A DNA stretch of 64,000 nucleotides from Pseudomonas gregormendelii. Lineage in GTDB: Bacteria > Pseudomonadota > Gammaproteobacteria > Pseudomonadales > Pseudomonadaceae. Of the stretch, positions 1 to 8,197 are shown in pieces. The notes beneath the pieces are model-generated. The model saw only the letters and a list, made by a program, of their open reading frames with translations. It was not told the origin of the DNA and made no database searches. The stretch's first letter is position 1. Each line of letters starts with the position of its first letter. The translations under genes and the position numbers were made by a program. Location: contig NZ_JADEVO010000011.1 in assembly GCF_017114825.1 (NCBI RefSeq), positions 62,001 through 126,000 on the forward strand, given 5' to 3'.

Positions 1-1652
1 AAGGTCGGCAGGAAGGTCAAGCCACCCACCAGCAAAATGGTCACCGTCAACAAGGTCACGAACAGCGGGCCATGGGTGGGGAAACTGTTCGGGCTGACCG
101 GCGCGGCTTTCTTCAGCGCCAGGCTGCCAGCCAGCGCCAGCACGGGCAGGATGTAGCCGAAGCGACCGATCAACATGCCGAGGCCGAGCATCAGGTTGTG
201 AAACGGCGTGTTGGCGCCGAAGCCGGCGAAGGCTGAGCCGTTGTTGGCGCTGGCCGAGGTGTAGGCGTAGAGCAACTGGCTGAAACCGTGCGGCCCCGGG
301 TTAGTGACCGCCGCCACTGGCCCTGGCAGGCTGGCGGCAATCGCGCCCAGCACCAGTACGCCGACCGGCATCACCAGCAAAGTCACCACCAGCAACTGCA
401 CTTCCCGAGCCTGCAGTTTTTTGCCGAGGTATTCCGGCGTGCGGCCGATCATCAGCCCCGCCAGGAACACCGCGATCAACACGTTCAGCAACATGCCGTA
501 GAGACCGGCCCCCACACCGCCGAAGATCACCTCGCCGACCATCATGTTGACCAGCGCGACCATGCCGCTGAGAGGGTTGAGGCTGTCGTGCATGCCGTTA
601 ACCGAGCCGTTGGAGGCAGCAGTCGTAGTGACCGACCAGAGCACTGTCGCCGTGGTGCCGAATCTTGCTTCCTTGCCTTCCAGCGGCGCGGTCTGTTCAA
701 CAGCCACGTTGTTGAGGCTCGGGTTCGGCTGGTACTCGGCCCACAATGAGGTGGCGCCACCAATGAGGAACAGCGCCAGCATGCAGGCAATGATCGCGCG
801 GCTCTGACGCAGGTCCTTCACGTAATGGCCGAAAGTGAAGACCAGGGCCACCGGGATCAGAATGATCGACGCCACTTCGAACAGATTGCTCCACGCTGTC
901 GGGTTCTCGAACGGATGCGCCGAGTTGACGCCAAAGAAGCCGCCGCCGTTGGTGCCCAACTGCTTGATCGCAATCTGGCTGGCGGCCGGGCCCAATGGAA
1001 TCACCTGATCGACACCCTGCATCGTCACGGCATTCACGTAGTGAGCGAAGGTCTGCGGCACGCCCTGCCACACCAGGAACAGCGCCAGCAGCAGGCACAG
1101 CGGCAGCAAGCCGTAAAGGGTGGCACGGGTCATGTCGACCCAGAAATTGCCCAGGGTCTTGGTGGACTTGCGCCCAATACCACGACACAAGGCCACCAGC
1201 ACAGCCAGGCCGGTGGCGGCGCTGACAAAGTTCTGCACGGTGAGGCCGACCATCTGGCTCAGGTAACTGAGCGTCGCCTCGCCGCTGTAGGACTGCCAGT
1301 TGGTGTTGGTCATGAAGCTGACGGCGGTGTTGAACGCCTGAGTCCACTCCTGGCCCGGCAACTGCTGCGGGTTGAGCGGCAGATAGTCCTGGAACAGCAG
1401 AATCGCAAACAACAGCACAAAGCCCGCCAGGTTGAACGCCAGCAGCGCCAGCGCGTACTTCTGCCAGCTCTGCTCGGCCTGCGGATCAACTCCCGCCACC
1501 CGATAACAACCGCGCTCCACCGGCCCAAGTACCGGCGTCAGCCAGGTGCGCTGCCCTTCCATCACCTTGTAGTAGAACCGACCCAGAAACGGCGCAGGCA
1601 CAAGCACCAACGCGAAGAATGCGAGGATCAGCCAATAGTCATAACTGTGCAT
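1..1652 (-). CDS. kdpA: KdpA, potassium-binding subunit of the KdpFABC pump (C-terminus off window)
   Basis: This is the potassium-translocating subunit of the high-affinity KdpFABC P-type ATPase in the inner membrane. Reading from ATG at 1652 gives 550 codons that run off the window edge, so only about the last dozen residues should be missing. The N-terminus MHSYDYWLILAFF, the selectivity-loop stretches TNTNWQSYSGE and GTNGGGFFGVNSAHPFENP, and many hydrophobic segments identify the family. AGGAG lies 5 nt before the ATG and overlaps the kdpF stop codon. kdpB and kdpC should follow outside the window. Confidence 0.95.
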   Translation of the reverse strand, partial: MHSYDYWLILAFFALVLVPAPFLGRFYYKVMEGQRTWLTPVLGPVERGCYRVAGVDPQAEQSWQKYALALLAFNLAGFVLLFAILLFQDYLPLNPQQLPGQEWTQAFNTAVSFMTNTNWQSYSGEATLSYLSQMVGLTVQNFVSAATGLAVLVALCRGIGRKSTKTLGNFWVDMTRATLYGLLPLCLLLALFLVWQGVPQTFAHYVNAVTMQGVDQVIPLGPAASQIAIKQLGTNGGGFFGVNSAHPFENPTAWSNLFEVASIILIPVALVFTFGHYVKDLRQSRAIIACMLALFLIGGATSLWAEYQPNPSLNNVAVEQTAPLEGKEARFGTTATVLWSVTTTAASNGSVNGMHDSLNPLSGMVALVNMMVGEVIFGGVGAGLYGMLLNVLIAVFLAGLMIGRTPEYLGKKLQAREVQLLVVTLLVMPVGVLVLGAIAASLPGPVAAVTNPGPHGFSQLLYAYTSASANNGSAFAGFGANTPFHNLMLGLGMLIGRFGYILPVLALAGSLALKKAAPVSPNSFPTHGPLFVTLLTVTILLVGGLTFLPT

Positions 1653-1660
1653 ACCCGCTC

Positions 1661-1750
1661 CTAGTTCCGGTCCGCGCGCAACAGCGCAACCAACAAATAA
1701 ATGAACAGCCCCACTGCCAGCAGCAGTGACACTCCGTCCAGAACGCTCAT
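1661..1750 (-). CDS. kdpF: KdpF, small stabilising subunit of the Kdp pump
   Basis: This 29-residue protein starts MSVLDGVSLLLAVGLFIYLL and ends RADRN. It is one hydrophobic helix with a charged tail, the usual form of KdpF, which sits in the membrane beside KdpA and stabilises the complex. GGAG lies 8 nt before the ATG, and the kdpA start follows 8 bp after the stop, so the two are cotranscribed. Size, order and sequence type all fit. Confidence 0.9.
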   Translation of the reverse strand: MSVLDGVSLLLAVGLFIYLLVALLRADRN

Positions 1751-1837
1751 GGAAGTTCTCCGTGTTACGGCGTATTGCCGCGTGTGGAGGTATTGTCGGG
1801 AGAGAGGCTGTAAAGGAACGAGATCGAGGGGGGTGGC

Positions 1838-1860
1838 GGGGGATAAAGAAAACGTAAAGA
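1838..1860 (-). promoter_or_regulatory. KdpE-like site upstream of kdpF
   Basis: On the minus strand this reads TTTACGTTTTCTTTATCCCC, a T-rich element running into C. It resembles by eye the T-rich KdpE operator of the E. coli kdp promoter. It lies about 90 bp upstream of kdpF. The assignment is resemblance plus position only. Confidence 0.3.
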
Positions 1861-1900
1861 GTGGGTTTATGCGGGCGTTACAGCTGTGTCTGCACCGGCA

Positions 1901-1987
1901 CCTTCGCCGGCAAGCCCGCTCCCACGGGGGCTCGCGGTGTCAGGACTGACGCAGCCCAACTGTGGGAGCGGGCTTGCCCGCGAAGGC
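1901..1987. repeat. REP pair (family A)
   Basis: Two inverted copies of a pseudomonad REP sequence with the core GTGGGAGCGGGCTTGCC lie at about 1901-1925 (reverse) and 1962-1986 (forward). They sit between the divergent kdpF and permease genes. The rest of the 405-bp gap holds the KdpE-like site and a sigma-54-like promoter. Confidence 0.85.
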
Positions 1988-2094
1988 GGCATAACTGCCA
2001 GCATCGCCCCTCACTGGCGCACCACCAGCACACATTCAGCAACAAACATCCTTGATGCGACGTTTTTTCGCTCTTTACGACTGCAATCACCACA

Positions 2095-2111
2095 CTGGCA
2101 CGCCCACTGCA
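2095..2111 (+). promoter_or_regulatory. Sigma-54-type promoter of the ethanolamine permease
   Basis: The sequence CTGGCACGCCCACTGCA matches the -24/-12 consensus, with GG at 2097-2098 and GC at 2109-2110 separated by exactly 10 nt; only one T of the TTGC element differs. It lies 45 bp before the permease ATG. Ethanolamine uptake genes in pseudomonads are known to be activated by a sigma-54-dependent regulator (EatR), which fits. Confidence 0.6.
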
Positions 2112-2155
2112 CGCGCCCTCCCCCGAGCTTTCCAAACCGTTCAGGGAGCAAACGC

Positions 2156-3520
2156 ATGAATACACAACTCAAACCCACGCTGGGTACGCTGCACCTGTGG
2201 GGCATTGCGGTCGGGCTGGTGATTTCCGGAGAATATTTCGGCTGGAGTTACGGCTGGGGCGTCGCCGGGACGCTGGGGTTTCTGGTGACTTCCTTCATGG
2301 TCGCCACCATGTACACCTGCTTCATCTTTAGCTTCACTGAGCTAACCACCGCCATTCCCCACGCCGGCGGACCTTTTGCCTACAGCCGCCGGGCCTTCGG
2401 CGAAAAAGGCGGATTGATCGCCGGGTTGGCGACGTTGATCGAATTCGTCTTCGCCCCACCGGCCATTGCCCTGGCGATTGGCGCTTACCTGAACGTGCAA
2501 TTCCCGGCGCTCGATCCCAAGCACGCGGCAGTCGGTGCCTACATCGTGTTCATGGGTCTGAACATTCTCGGGGTGAAACTGGCCGCGACTTTTGAGCTGG
2601 TCGTCTGCGTGCTGGCCGTTGCCGAGCTGCTGGTGTTCATGGGGGTGGTCGCACCGGCGTTCAGCTTCAGCAACTTCGCACTCAATGGCTGGGCCGGTTC
2701 GGATGTATTCGGCGCCCCGGCCATCGCCGGCATGTTTGCCGCCATCCCGTTCGCCATCTGGTTCTTCCTCGCCATCGAGGGTGCAGCCATGGCCGCCGAA
2801 GAAGCCAAGGACCCCAAGCGCACGATTCCCAAGGCCTACATCAGCGGCATCCTGACCCTGGTGTTGCTGGCAATGGGCGTAATGTTCTTTGCCGGTGGCG
2901 TTGGCGACTGGCGCACCTTGTCCAACATCAACGATCCTCTGCCCCAAGCCATGAAAACCGTGGTCGGCGAAAACTCCGGCTGGCTGCACATGCTGGTGTG
3001 GATTGGCCTGTTCGGCCTGGTGGCGAGTTTCCACGGCATCATCCTTGGGTATTCGCGCCAGTTCTTCGCCTTGGCGCGCGCCGGTTATTTGCCCAAGTCC
3101 CTGGCAAAACTGTCACGCTTCCAGACTCCACACCGCGCAATTATTGCCGGTGGTGTGATCGGTATCGCGGCGATCTACAGCGATGGCCTGATCAACCTCG
3201 GCGGGATGACGCTCACCGCCGCGATGATCACCATGGCGGTATTCGGGGCAATCGTCATGTACATCATGAGCATGCTCAGCCTGTTTAAACTGCGTAAAAC
3301 CGAGCCGAACCTGGAGCGCACATTCCGCGCGCCCTGCTACCCGCTGGTGCCAATGATTGCGCTGCTGCTGGCGCTGGTGTGCCTGGTGGCGATGACCTGG
3401 TTCAACACCTTGATCGGTCTTATCTTCCTCGGCTTCATGGCGGTGGGGTTCGTGTACTTCATGCTGACGGCACAACTGCGCGCCGATGCGCCGGCCGATA
3501 CGATGCTGACCGGGTTATAA
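2156..3520 (+). CDS. eat: Ethanolamine permease (APC superfamily)
   Basis: This 454-residue inner-membrane transporter of the amino acid-polyamine-organocation superfamily has about 12 hydrophobic segments. The start MNTQLKPTLGTLHLWGIAVG, the helix-1 motif GLVISGEYFGW and the conserved FFLAIEGAAMAAEEAKDP match the ethanolamine permease group. I chose ATG 2156 because AGGGAG lies 8 nt before it and the family begins there; the longer upstream reading is non-coding in style. The ammonia-lyase genes eutB and eutC, often next to this permease in pseudomonads, do not follow; a REP pair and a small gene do instead. Uptake of ethanolamine is inferred from family resemblance. Confidence 0.85.
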   Translation: MNTQLKPTLGTLHLWGIAVGLVISGEYFGWSYGWGVAGTLGFLVTSFMVATMYTCFIFSFTELTTAIPHAGGPFAYSRRAFGEKGGLIAGLATLIEFVFAPPAIALAIGAYLNVQFPALDPKHAAVGAYIVFMGLNILGVKLAATFELVVCVLAVAELLVFMGVVAPAFSFSNFALNGWAGSDVFGAPAIAGMFAAIPFAIWFFLAIEGAAMAAEEAKDPKRTIPKAYISGILTLVLLAMGVMFFAGGVGDWRTLSNINDPLPQAMKTVVGENSGWLHMLVWIGLFGLVASFHGIILGYSRQFFALARAGYLPKSLAKLSRFQTPHRAIIAGGVIGIAAIYSDGLINLGGMTLTAAMITMAVFGAIVMYIMSMLSLFKLRKTEPNLERTFRAPCYPLVPMIALLLALVCLVAMTWFNTLIGLIFLGFMAVGFVYFMLTAQLRADAPADTMLTGL

Positions 3521-3532
3521 GCCATCCTCCCG

Positions 3533-3635
3533 GTAGGAGCTGCCGGAGGTTCGGGCCGCGATCGGACGATCTTTTGATCTTCGGCGTTCGTAATGACGCA
3601 AAAGTCAAAAGATCGCAGCCTGCGGCAGCTCCTAC
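3533..3635. repeat. REP pair (family B)
   Basis: Inverted copies of GTAGGAGCTGCCG...GATCTTTTGA form a long foldback just after the permease stop. The left copy is a variant with an internal GGAGGTTCGGGCCGCG stretch; the right copy carries the commoner GATCGCAGCCTGCGGCAG form. It probably also ends permease transcripts. Confidence 0.85.
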
Positions 3636-3749
3636 GTACCCGCCATAACAGGCCTACAATGGAACCACTGCGAAGAACAATCGCTCAAAGTGGTATGCAC
3701 GATCGGCCGGCGAAATCCGCCTGCCGGCCTGCCCCTCAAGGAGAGCCCT

Positions 3750-3917
3750 ATGCCCTGGTATGCCTGGTTGATTCTGGTTGTTGCAATCGGCTCGATCGTT
3801 GGTGGTCTTATGATGTTGCGTGACACTGCCAACAAGGTCGAACTCACCGACGAGCAACGTAAACGCGTCGCTGAACGCAATGCGGACATGGACGCCAAGG
3901 AAGCGAAAGATCGCTGA
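3750..3917 (+). CDS. Small membrane protein, DUF2897-like
   Basis: This 55-residue protein begins MPWYAWLILVVAIGSIVGGL, a single N-terminal membrane helix, followed by a short charged tail rich in Lys, Glu and Asp (VELTDEQRKRVAERNADMD). That matches the DUF2897 family of small gamma-proteobacterial membrane proteins, whose function is unknown. AAGGAGA lies 6 nt before the ATG, which decides the start against a longer upstream reading. It is a single gene between REP elements. Likely a real, expressed protein; no role can be given. Confidence 0.75.
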   Translation: MPWYAWLILVVAIGSIVGGLMMLRDTANKVELTDEQRKRVAERNADMDAKEAKDR

Positions 3918-3929
3918 ACACTAAGATCA

Positions 3930-3983
3930 AAAGATCGCAGCCTTCGGCAGCTCCTACCGGGGATGCGATCTTTTTTTATTTTT
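3930..3983 (+). terminator. Terminator built from a half REP element
   Basis: A single family-B REP copy supplies AAAGATCGCA at 3930-3939, which pairs with TGCGATCTTT at 3964-3973, followed by a T-run. It would end the DUF2897 transcript. It overlaps the last codons of the converging DUF1989 gene. Confidence 0.6.
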
Positions 3984-4827
3984 CCCAGTCTGCCTTGGCG
4001 ATGTGCAGGCCGTGCATTCCGTTGTATGCAGCACGCTCGGGCTGGCTCCAACCTTCCAGCAACTCATCTTCCAACCGATAAATCTCCACTCCAAGCGGAC
4101 GACATACGCTCAACGGATCCTGCGCGTCCGGCCCCCACATCGGCAAAGACAAATCCCCTCCCGGGCAGGTCGACAGCGCACACAGCAAATCAATCTCGGC
4201 AAAGAATTCCAGGTAGTCGCCCTTCTGCGCCGGACAGGCTTTCATGAAGTACATGTCGTCATGATTGAGGCCTGTGCATTGGAAAATATTCAACACGTCA
4301 TGCACGTCAAACTCGGTAAGACCATGAGGTAACACGGCTCGGGTCAGGTTCGAATGGCAATGATGGTGAAAGTCCTCGCCCGTGAGCATTTTGTTCACAT
4401 AGGGATCGCAACGCGTGCCCAGCAAGTCATGCAAGCGGCCACCGTGCTCGTCGACGCCATAAGCGGCCAGGCTGTCATCGGTGATGGTCACCAATGGCCG
4501 CAAAAAGGGCAGGTTCGACCACAGCCGGTCATGGGTACTGACATGCGCGCCTTGCAGTTGCCGGGTGCGGGCCGCCCACAGGCGTTCGCGGGGATCGTTG
4601 GCATTCCAGACGTTAAAATCACCCACTTGCGGGCCGACCGGTGTGGTAACTCGAAACACATGCCCAGCAGGGACATGCCACGCGCGCCCGGTGCGGATCG
4701 GGACCTCAAATTGCTCGATCAGCGTGCGAGCGTCCTGCGCCTCACGAATTCGGTTGTAAAACACAGTGTCCACCTGCAAAGCCGCGCCTTTGCTGACCTG
4801 ATAGGCCGCTGGGTAATCTTTGAACAT
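3976..4827 (-). CDS. DUF1989 (urea carboxylase-associated family) protein
   Basis: This 283-residue soluble protein has hallmarks of the DUF1989 family: an N-terminal core with RAWHVPAGHVFRV and a Cys/His-rich metal site in the region RCDPYVNKMLTGEDFHHHCH followed by SNLTRA. Relatives work with urea carboxylase or guanidine-degrading enzymes as deiminase-type proteins, but no such partner gene is near. ATG 4827 is preceded by GAGGAG at 6 nt; an upstream Met lacks a ribosome site. It is divergent from the TetR gene at 5014, which may regulate it. The exact substrate is unknown. Confidence 0.75.
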   Translation of the reverse strand: MFKDYPAAYQVSKGAALQVDTVFYNRIREAQDARTLIEQFEVPIRTGRAWHVPAGHVFRVTTPVGPQVGDFNVWNANDPRERLWAARTRQLQGAHVSTHDRLWSNLPFLRPLVTITDDSLAAYGVDEHGGRLHDLLGTRCDPYVNKMLTGEDFHHHCHSNLTRAVLPHGLTEFDVHDVLNIFQCTGLNHDDMYFMKACPAQKGDYLEFFAEIDLLCALSTCPGGDLSLPMWGPDAQDPLSVCRPLGVEIYRLEDELLEGWSQPERAAYNGMHGLHIAKADWEK

Positions 4828-5013
4828 GATCGTCTCCTCGCTCAGGCGGACCGCCAAGGCTCAGCGGTCCCCGATTAATAAAAGTCTGCAGGCGAGCAAA
4901 CACTATTCATGCCAGGTTGCGCTTTGAAGCATCCGGGTGCTTTTTTAGGAATAGAAGACAGTCACCATCTGAGCTTCCTTGGTTAAGATGATGTATTGCC
5001 GTGGAGATTTCAG

Positions 5014-5571
5014 ATGCGTTACTCGCAGGATCACAAAGCCCAAACCCATCAACGCATCATCAAGGAAGCCGCTGCACGCTTCCGACGTGACGGGATTGGC
5101 GCGACCGGCCTGCAACCCCTGATGAAAGCATTGGGCCTGACCCACGGCGGTTTCTACTCACACTTTTCCTCCAAGGACGAACTGGTGGAGAAAGCCCTGC
5201 AGGCGGCGGGCGAAGAACTCGACGCGCAGTGCGCCATGTTGTTCGCCGAAGATCGTCCCTTGGACGCCTTCATCGACAGTTACCTGTCCGAGTGGCACCA
5301 AACCTCGCCCCAACAGGGCTGCCCGCTGCCGACCATGTCATCCGAACTGGGCTTGCGCGGGCAGCCGAGCCCGACAACCGATGCCGTTCTCAACGCAAGG
5401 CTTGAACAAGTGCAAGGCACGCTGGAGGGCGAACATGCCGACGACCGCAGCATCGTCATCATGTCGACCCTGGTAGGAGCACTGCTGTTATCACGCAGCG
5501 TCGAGAACCCCGGGCTGGCCCAGCGGATCCTCGACGTCACGCGCGAACACTTGAAGCAGTCCCGGGACTAG
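5014..5571 (+). CDS. TetR/AcrR-family transcriptional regulator
   Basis: This 185-residue protein has a TetR DNA-binding head, residues about 8-55, with the helix-turn-helix MKALGLTHGGFYSHFSSKDEL. The C-terminal part has a conserved QQGCPLPTMSSELG stretch seen in one TetR subgroup and would hold the ligand. The start is ATG 5014, with GTGGAG 8 nt upstream, over a TTG 18 nt earlier. It is divergent from the DUF1989 gene and converges on the FabF-like gene with a 4-bp overlap of stop regions. Either neighbour could be its target. Confidence 0.9.
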   Translation: MRYSQDHKAQTHQRIIKEAAARFRRDGIGATGLQPLMKALGLTHGGFYSHFSSKDELVEKALQAAGEELDAQCAMLFAEDRPLDAFIDSYLSEWHQTSPQQGCPLPTMSSELGLRGQPSPTTDAVLNARLEQVQGTLEGEHADDRSIVIMSTLVGALLLSRSVENPGLAQRILDVTREHLKQSRD

Positions 5572-6842
5572 TCCTGCCAGCGCTTGAACAGCACGCTGGC
5601 ATTGACCCCGCCGAAGCCGAAGCCGTTGGACAGCGCGTATTCAATCGCCATCGGCCTCGCCTCGCCATGGACAATGTCCACGCCTTCGGTGGCCGGGTCC
5701 GGGTCGTCGAAATTCAGCGTGGCCGGCGCCACCTGATCACGAATCGCCAACAACGTAAAAATCGCCTCGATCCCGCCCGCAGCACCCAGTAAATGCCCGG
5801 TAGCCGACTTGGTCGCTGTTACCGCGATTTTGTTCTCGGTGCCGAACAACGATTTGATAGCCGCCAGCTCCCCGAGATCGCCGACCGGCGTTGAAGTCGC
5901 ATGGGCATTCAGGTGTTGCACCTGATCCGGAGTGATACCCGCCTGCGCCAATGCCAAGGCCATTGCCCGGCGCGCCCCGCTGCCATCTTCCGGGCCGGCG
6001 GTCAGGTGATAAGCATCCGCGCTGGTACCGTAACCCACCAGTTCCGCCAAGGGCTGAGCACCCCGGGCCAGGGCATGTTCCAGGGATTCGATCACCAGAA
6101 GACCGGCGCCCTCGCCCATGACAAACCCGTCACGGCCACTGTCGAACGGCCGCGAAGCGCGCTCGGGGGTCTCGTTATAACCACTGGACAAGGCCCGCGC
6201 CGCCGCAAAACCGGCAAGACTGACGCGATCAATCGAGGCTTCCGCCCCGCCACACACTGCAATATCCGCCTCACCACAGCGGATCAGCCGCGCCGCGTCA
6301 CCAATCGCCTGCACCCCGGCCGCACACGCCGTCACCGGAGCACCCAACGGGCCTTTGAAGCCGTGCCGAATCGACACATGGCCGGCCGCAAGGTTGACCA
6401 GGAACGACGGAATGGTAAAAGGCGACAAACGCCGCGGCCCACGACTGTCCGTGGTACGCACCGCATCGGCAATCGCCCCGAAACCACCCACGCCCGAGCC
6501 GATGATCGTCGCCGTGCGCTCCTGTGCAGTGGCATCGAGCGCCTGCCAGCCGGCCTGTTCCAGCGCCTGACGCGCCGCTTCCATCGCAAACACGATAAAG
6601 CGGTCCATCTTCTTCTGCTCCTTGGGCGGCGTCGCCCGATCCGGGTCAAACCCCGCCTCGGCATCATCAGCCAGCGACGGCACCACACCACCGACCGAGG
6701 TCGGCAAATCGGCCACCACAGCGTCCGGCAACGTGCGCAACCCGGACTGACCCGCCAACAGCCGCGCCCAAACCGCGTCGACACCCGTGCCCAAAGGCGA
6801 CACCAAGCCCATGCCTGTTACAACCACTCGACGATCACTCAT
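5568..6842 (-). CDS. FabF-like beta-ketoacyl-ACP synthase
   Basis: This 424-residue condensing enzyme joins an acyl group to malonyl-ACP. The thiolase-fold catalytic triad is complete: Cys173 in TACAAGVQ, His314 in NAHATSTPVGD and His350 in KSATGHLLGAAG. The glycine-rich end SNGFGFGGVNASVLF is typical of the FabF group. The normal fabF lies with acpP and fabD in pseudomonads, so this looks like a second copy. It is followed on the same strand, 22 bp upstream, by an SDR reductase gene, suggesting a two-gene lipid or acyl-modifying unit. The acyl substrate is unknown. Confidence 0.9.
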   Translation of the reverse strand: MSDRRVVVTGMGLVSPLGTGVDAVWARLLAGQSGLRTLPDAVVADLPTSVGGVVPSLADDAEAGFDPDRATPPKEQKKMDRFIVFAMEAARQALEQAGWQALDATAQERTATIIGSGVGGFGAIADAVRTTDSRGPRRLSPFTIPSFLVNLAAGHVSIRHGFKGPLGAPVTACAAGVQAIGDAARLIRCGEADIAVCGGAEASIDRVSLAGFAAARALSSGYNETPERASRPFDSGRDGFVMGEGAGLLVIESLEHALARGAQPLAELVGYGTSADAYHLTAGPEDGSGARRAMALALAQAGITPDQVQHLNAHATSTPVGDLGELAAIKSLFGTENKIAVTATKSATGHLLGAAGGIEAIFTLLAIRDQVAPATLNFDDPDPATEGVDIVHGEARPMAIEYALSNGFGFGGVNASVLFKRWQD

Positions 6843-6864
6843 ACTGCAAACACCTCAAGCCGCC

Positions 6865-7659
6865 TCACTTGTAACGTGCGGCAGCTTTGCTCTTGGACAA
6901 ATTCGGCGCCATCACATGACGCGCCGCTACAAAGGCATCCCAATCCGCCGCGTCGGGCAACGAAGGAATGGTGACAAGCTCACCCTGATCGAGACCTGAC
7001 AGAGCAGCATCAACCATCTCCCCCGCCTCCATCACCATGTCCTCCGGGATCTGCGACGCATCAATGCCGGAGCGCTCCCAGATCTCAGTGCGGGTTACAC
7101 CCGGCAAAACGGCCTGGACTTTGACGCCTGTACCATCCAGTTCCGCATTCAAGGACTGGGTCAGACTTAACACATATGCCTTGCTGGCGCTGTAAGTCGC
7201 GTTGAAGCGCTCAGGGAACAGCGCCACGACCGAGGCGATATTGATAATCGTGCCACGACCCGCCTTGGCAAAACCGGCTGCCGCTGCTGAAGCCAACCGG
7301 GTGACGGCGGTTATGTTGAGTTGGATAAGGCGCTCAAGTTGATCCAGGTCGGAATTGGCCAACAGCCCATCCGCCGCGACACCGGCATTGTTTAGCAGGA
7401 GGCTGATGCTGGAGTCACTGCGCAGGCGTTGTTCAAGTTTCAGCACTTCGTCTTTTTGCGTCAGGTCTGCCTTCAGCACTTCAACCTGCACACCGTGGCT
7501 TGCGCGCAGTTTGGTCGCCGCGGCTTCCAGGCGTTCCTGGTCGCGGGCTACCAGCAGCAAGTCGAAGCCACGGGCGGCGAGGCGCTCGGCGTAGATGGCA
7601 CCGATGCCGGAAGAGGCGCCGGTGATGAGGGCTGTTCCTTGGGATTGGGGGGAGGTCAT
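6865..7659 (-). CDS. Short-chain dehydrogenase/reductase (SDR)
   Basis: This 264-residue NAD(P)-dependent oxidoreductase has the cofactor motif TGASSGIG (residues 13-20), NNAG at 90-93, and the catalytic Ser143, Tyr156 and Lys160 (YSASK). The length is the classical SDR size. It lies just upstream of the FabF-like gene on the same strand and probably shares its transcript, so a ketoreductase role on an acyl intermediate is a reasonable guess. The AT-rich 200 bp before it, with ATTATATGCATAAT near 7731, looks like the promoter region. Confidence 0.9.
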   Translation of the reverse strand: MTSPQSQGTALITGASSGIGAIYAERLAARGFDLLLVARDQERLEAAATKLRASHGVQVEVLKADLTQKDEVLKLEQRLRSDSSISLLLNNAGVAADGLLANSDLDQLERLIQLNITAVTRLASAAAAGFAKAGRGTIINIASVVALFPERFNATYSASKAYVLSLTQSLNAELDGTGVKVQAVLPGVTRTEIWERSGIDASQIPEDMVMEAGEMVDAALSGLDQGELVTIPSLPDAADWDAFVAARHVMAPNLSKSKAAARYK

Positions 7660-7816
7660 CGGTGTACTCCTGTGGGGATTTCAGAGTGGTGGAAGGCCGA
7701 GAATGGCGCTCGCTAACTGGCGACCGTTTTATTATATGCATAATCTAAAGATAATATGATAGTCGTAATTTTAAATGAGCCGACGAAAGGAGAGAACAAT
7801 CACGATGGCCAGAATG

Positions 7817-7848
7817 CAAAAAGGCCGGTCAATGACCGGCCTTGCAAG
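7817..7848 (-). terminator. Rho-independent terminator of comEA
   Basis: On the minus strand GGCCGGTCA pairs with TGACCGGCC and is followed by TTTTTGC, directly downstream of the comEA stop at 7862. Confidence 0.85.
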
Positions 7849-7861
7849 CTCGCTGTTTAGC

Positions 7862-8197
7862 TTAGTTCACGACCAGCCTTTCGCGGTTTTTATCCAGGAT
7901 CGCCTTACCAATCCCTTTGACTTCGAGCAGTTCGTCCACCGTAGCGAATGGACCGTTCATATCACGATACGCAACAATCTCTTGGGCCTTGGCTTCGCCT
8001 ATACCCACCAAGTCACGCTGTAGAGTGATTGCATCGGCTGCGTTGAGATCGACCTTGACTGCCTGTGGCTTAGGGGCGATTTCCTGAGTTGCGGTGGTCG
8101 CGCCAGTCTCGGCTCTCGGAGCGGGGGCCGCATGGGTGGCGAGGGAGAGGCTGGTGAGGAATGCAAAAACCAGAGAGGATAGATAGCCAGTACGCAT
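7862..8197 (-). CDS. ComEA-like secreted helix-hairpin-helix protein
   Basis: This 111-residue protein has a signal peptide (MRTGYLSSLVFAFLTSLSLA, cleaved near THAAPA) and a C-terminal double helix-hairpin-helix domain, residues about 48-108, with VDLNAADAITLQ, LVGIGEAKAQEIVAYR and VKGIGKAILDKNR. Such domains bind DNA without sequence preference; ComEA proteins capture DNA in the periplasm during transformation. In pseudomonads this gene normally follows wbpM, as here except for the inserted acyltransferase and rmlC genes. GGAG lies 8 nt before ATG 8197. A role in DNA uptake is inferred. Confidence 0.9.
   Translation of the reverse strand: MRTGYLSSLVFAFLTSLSLATHAAPAPRAETGATTATQEIAPKPQAVKVDLNAADAITLQRDLVGIGEAKAQEIVAYRDMNGPFATVDELLEVKGIGKAILDKNRERLVVN

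Noticed and set aside
1886..2155. Long N-terminal extension of the permease from an upstream ATG
   Set aside because: The extension is read through REP sequence and the promoter; the ribosome site and family start are at 2156.
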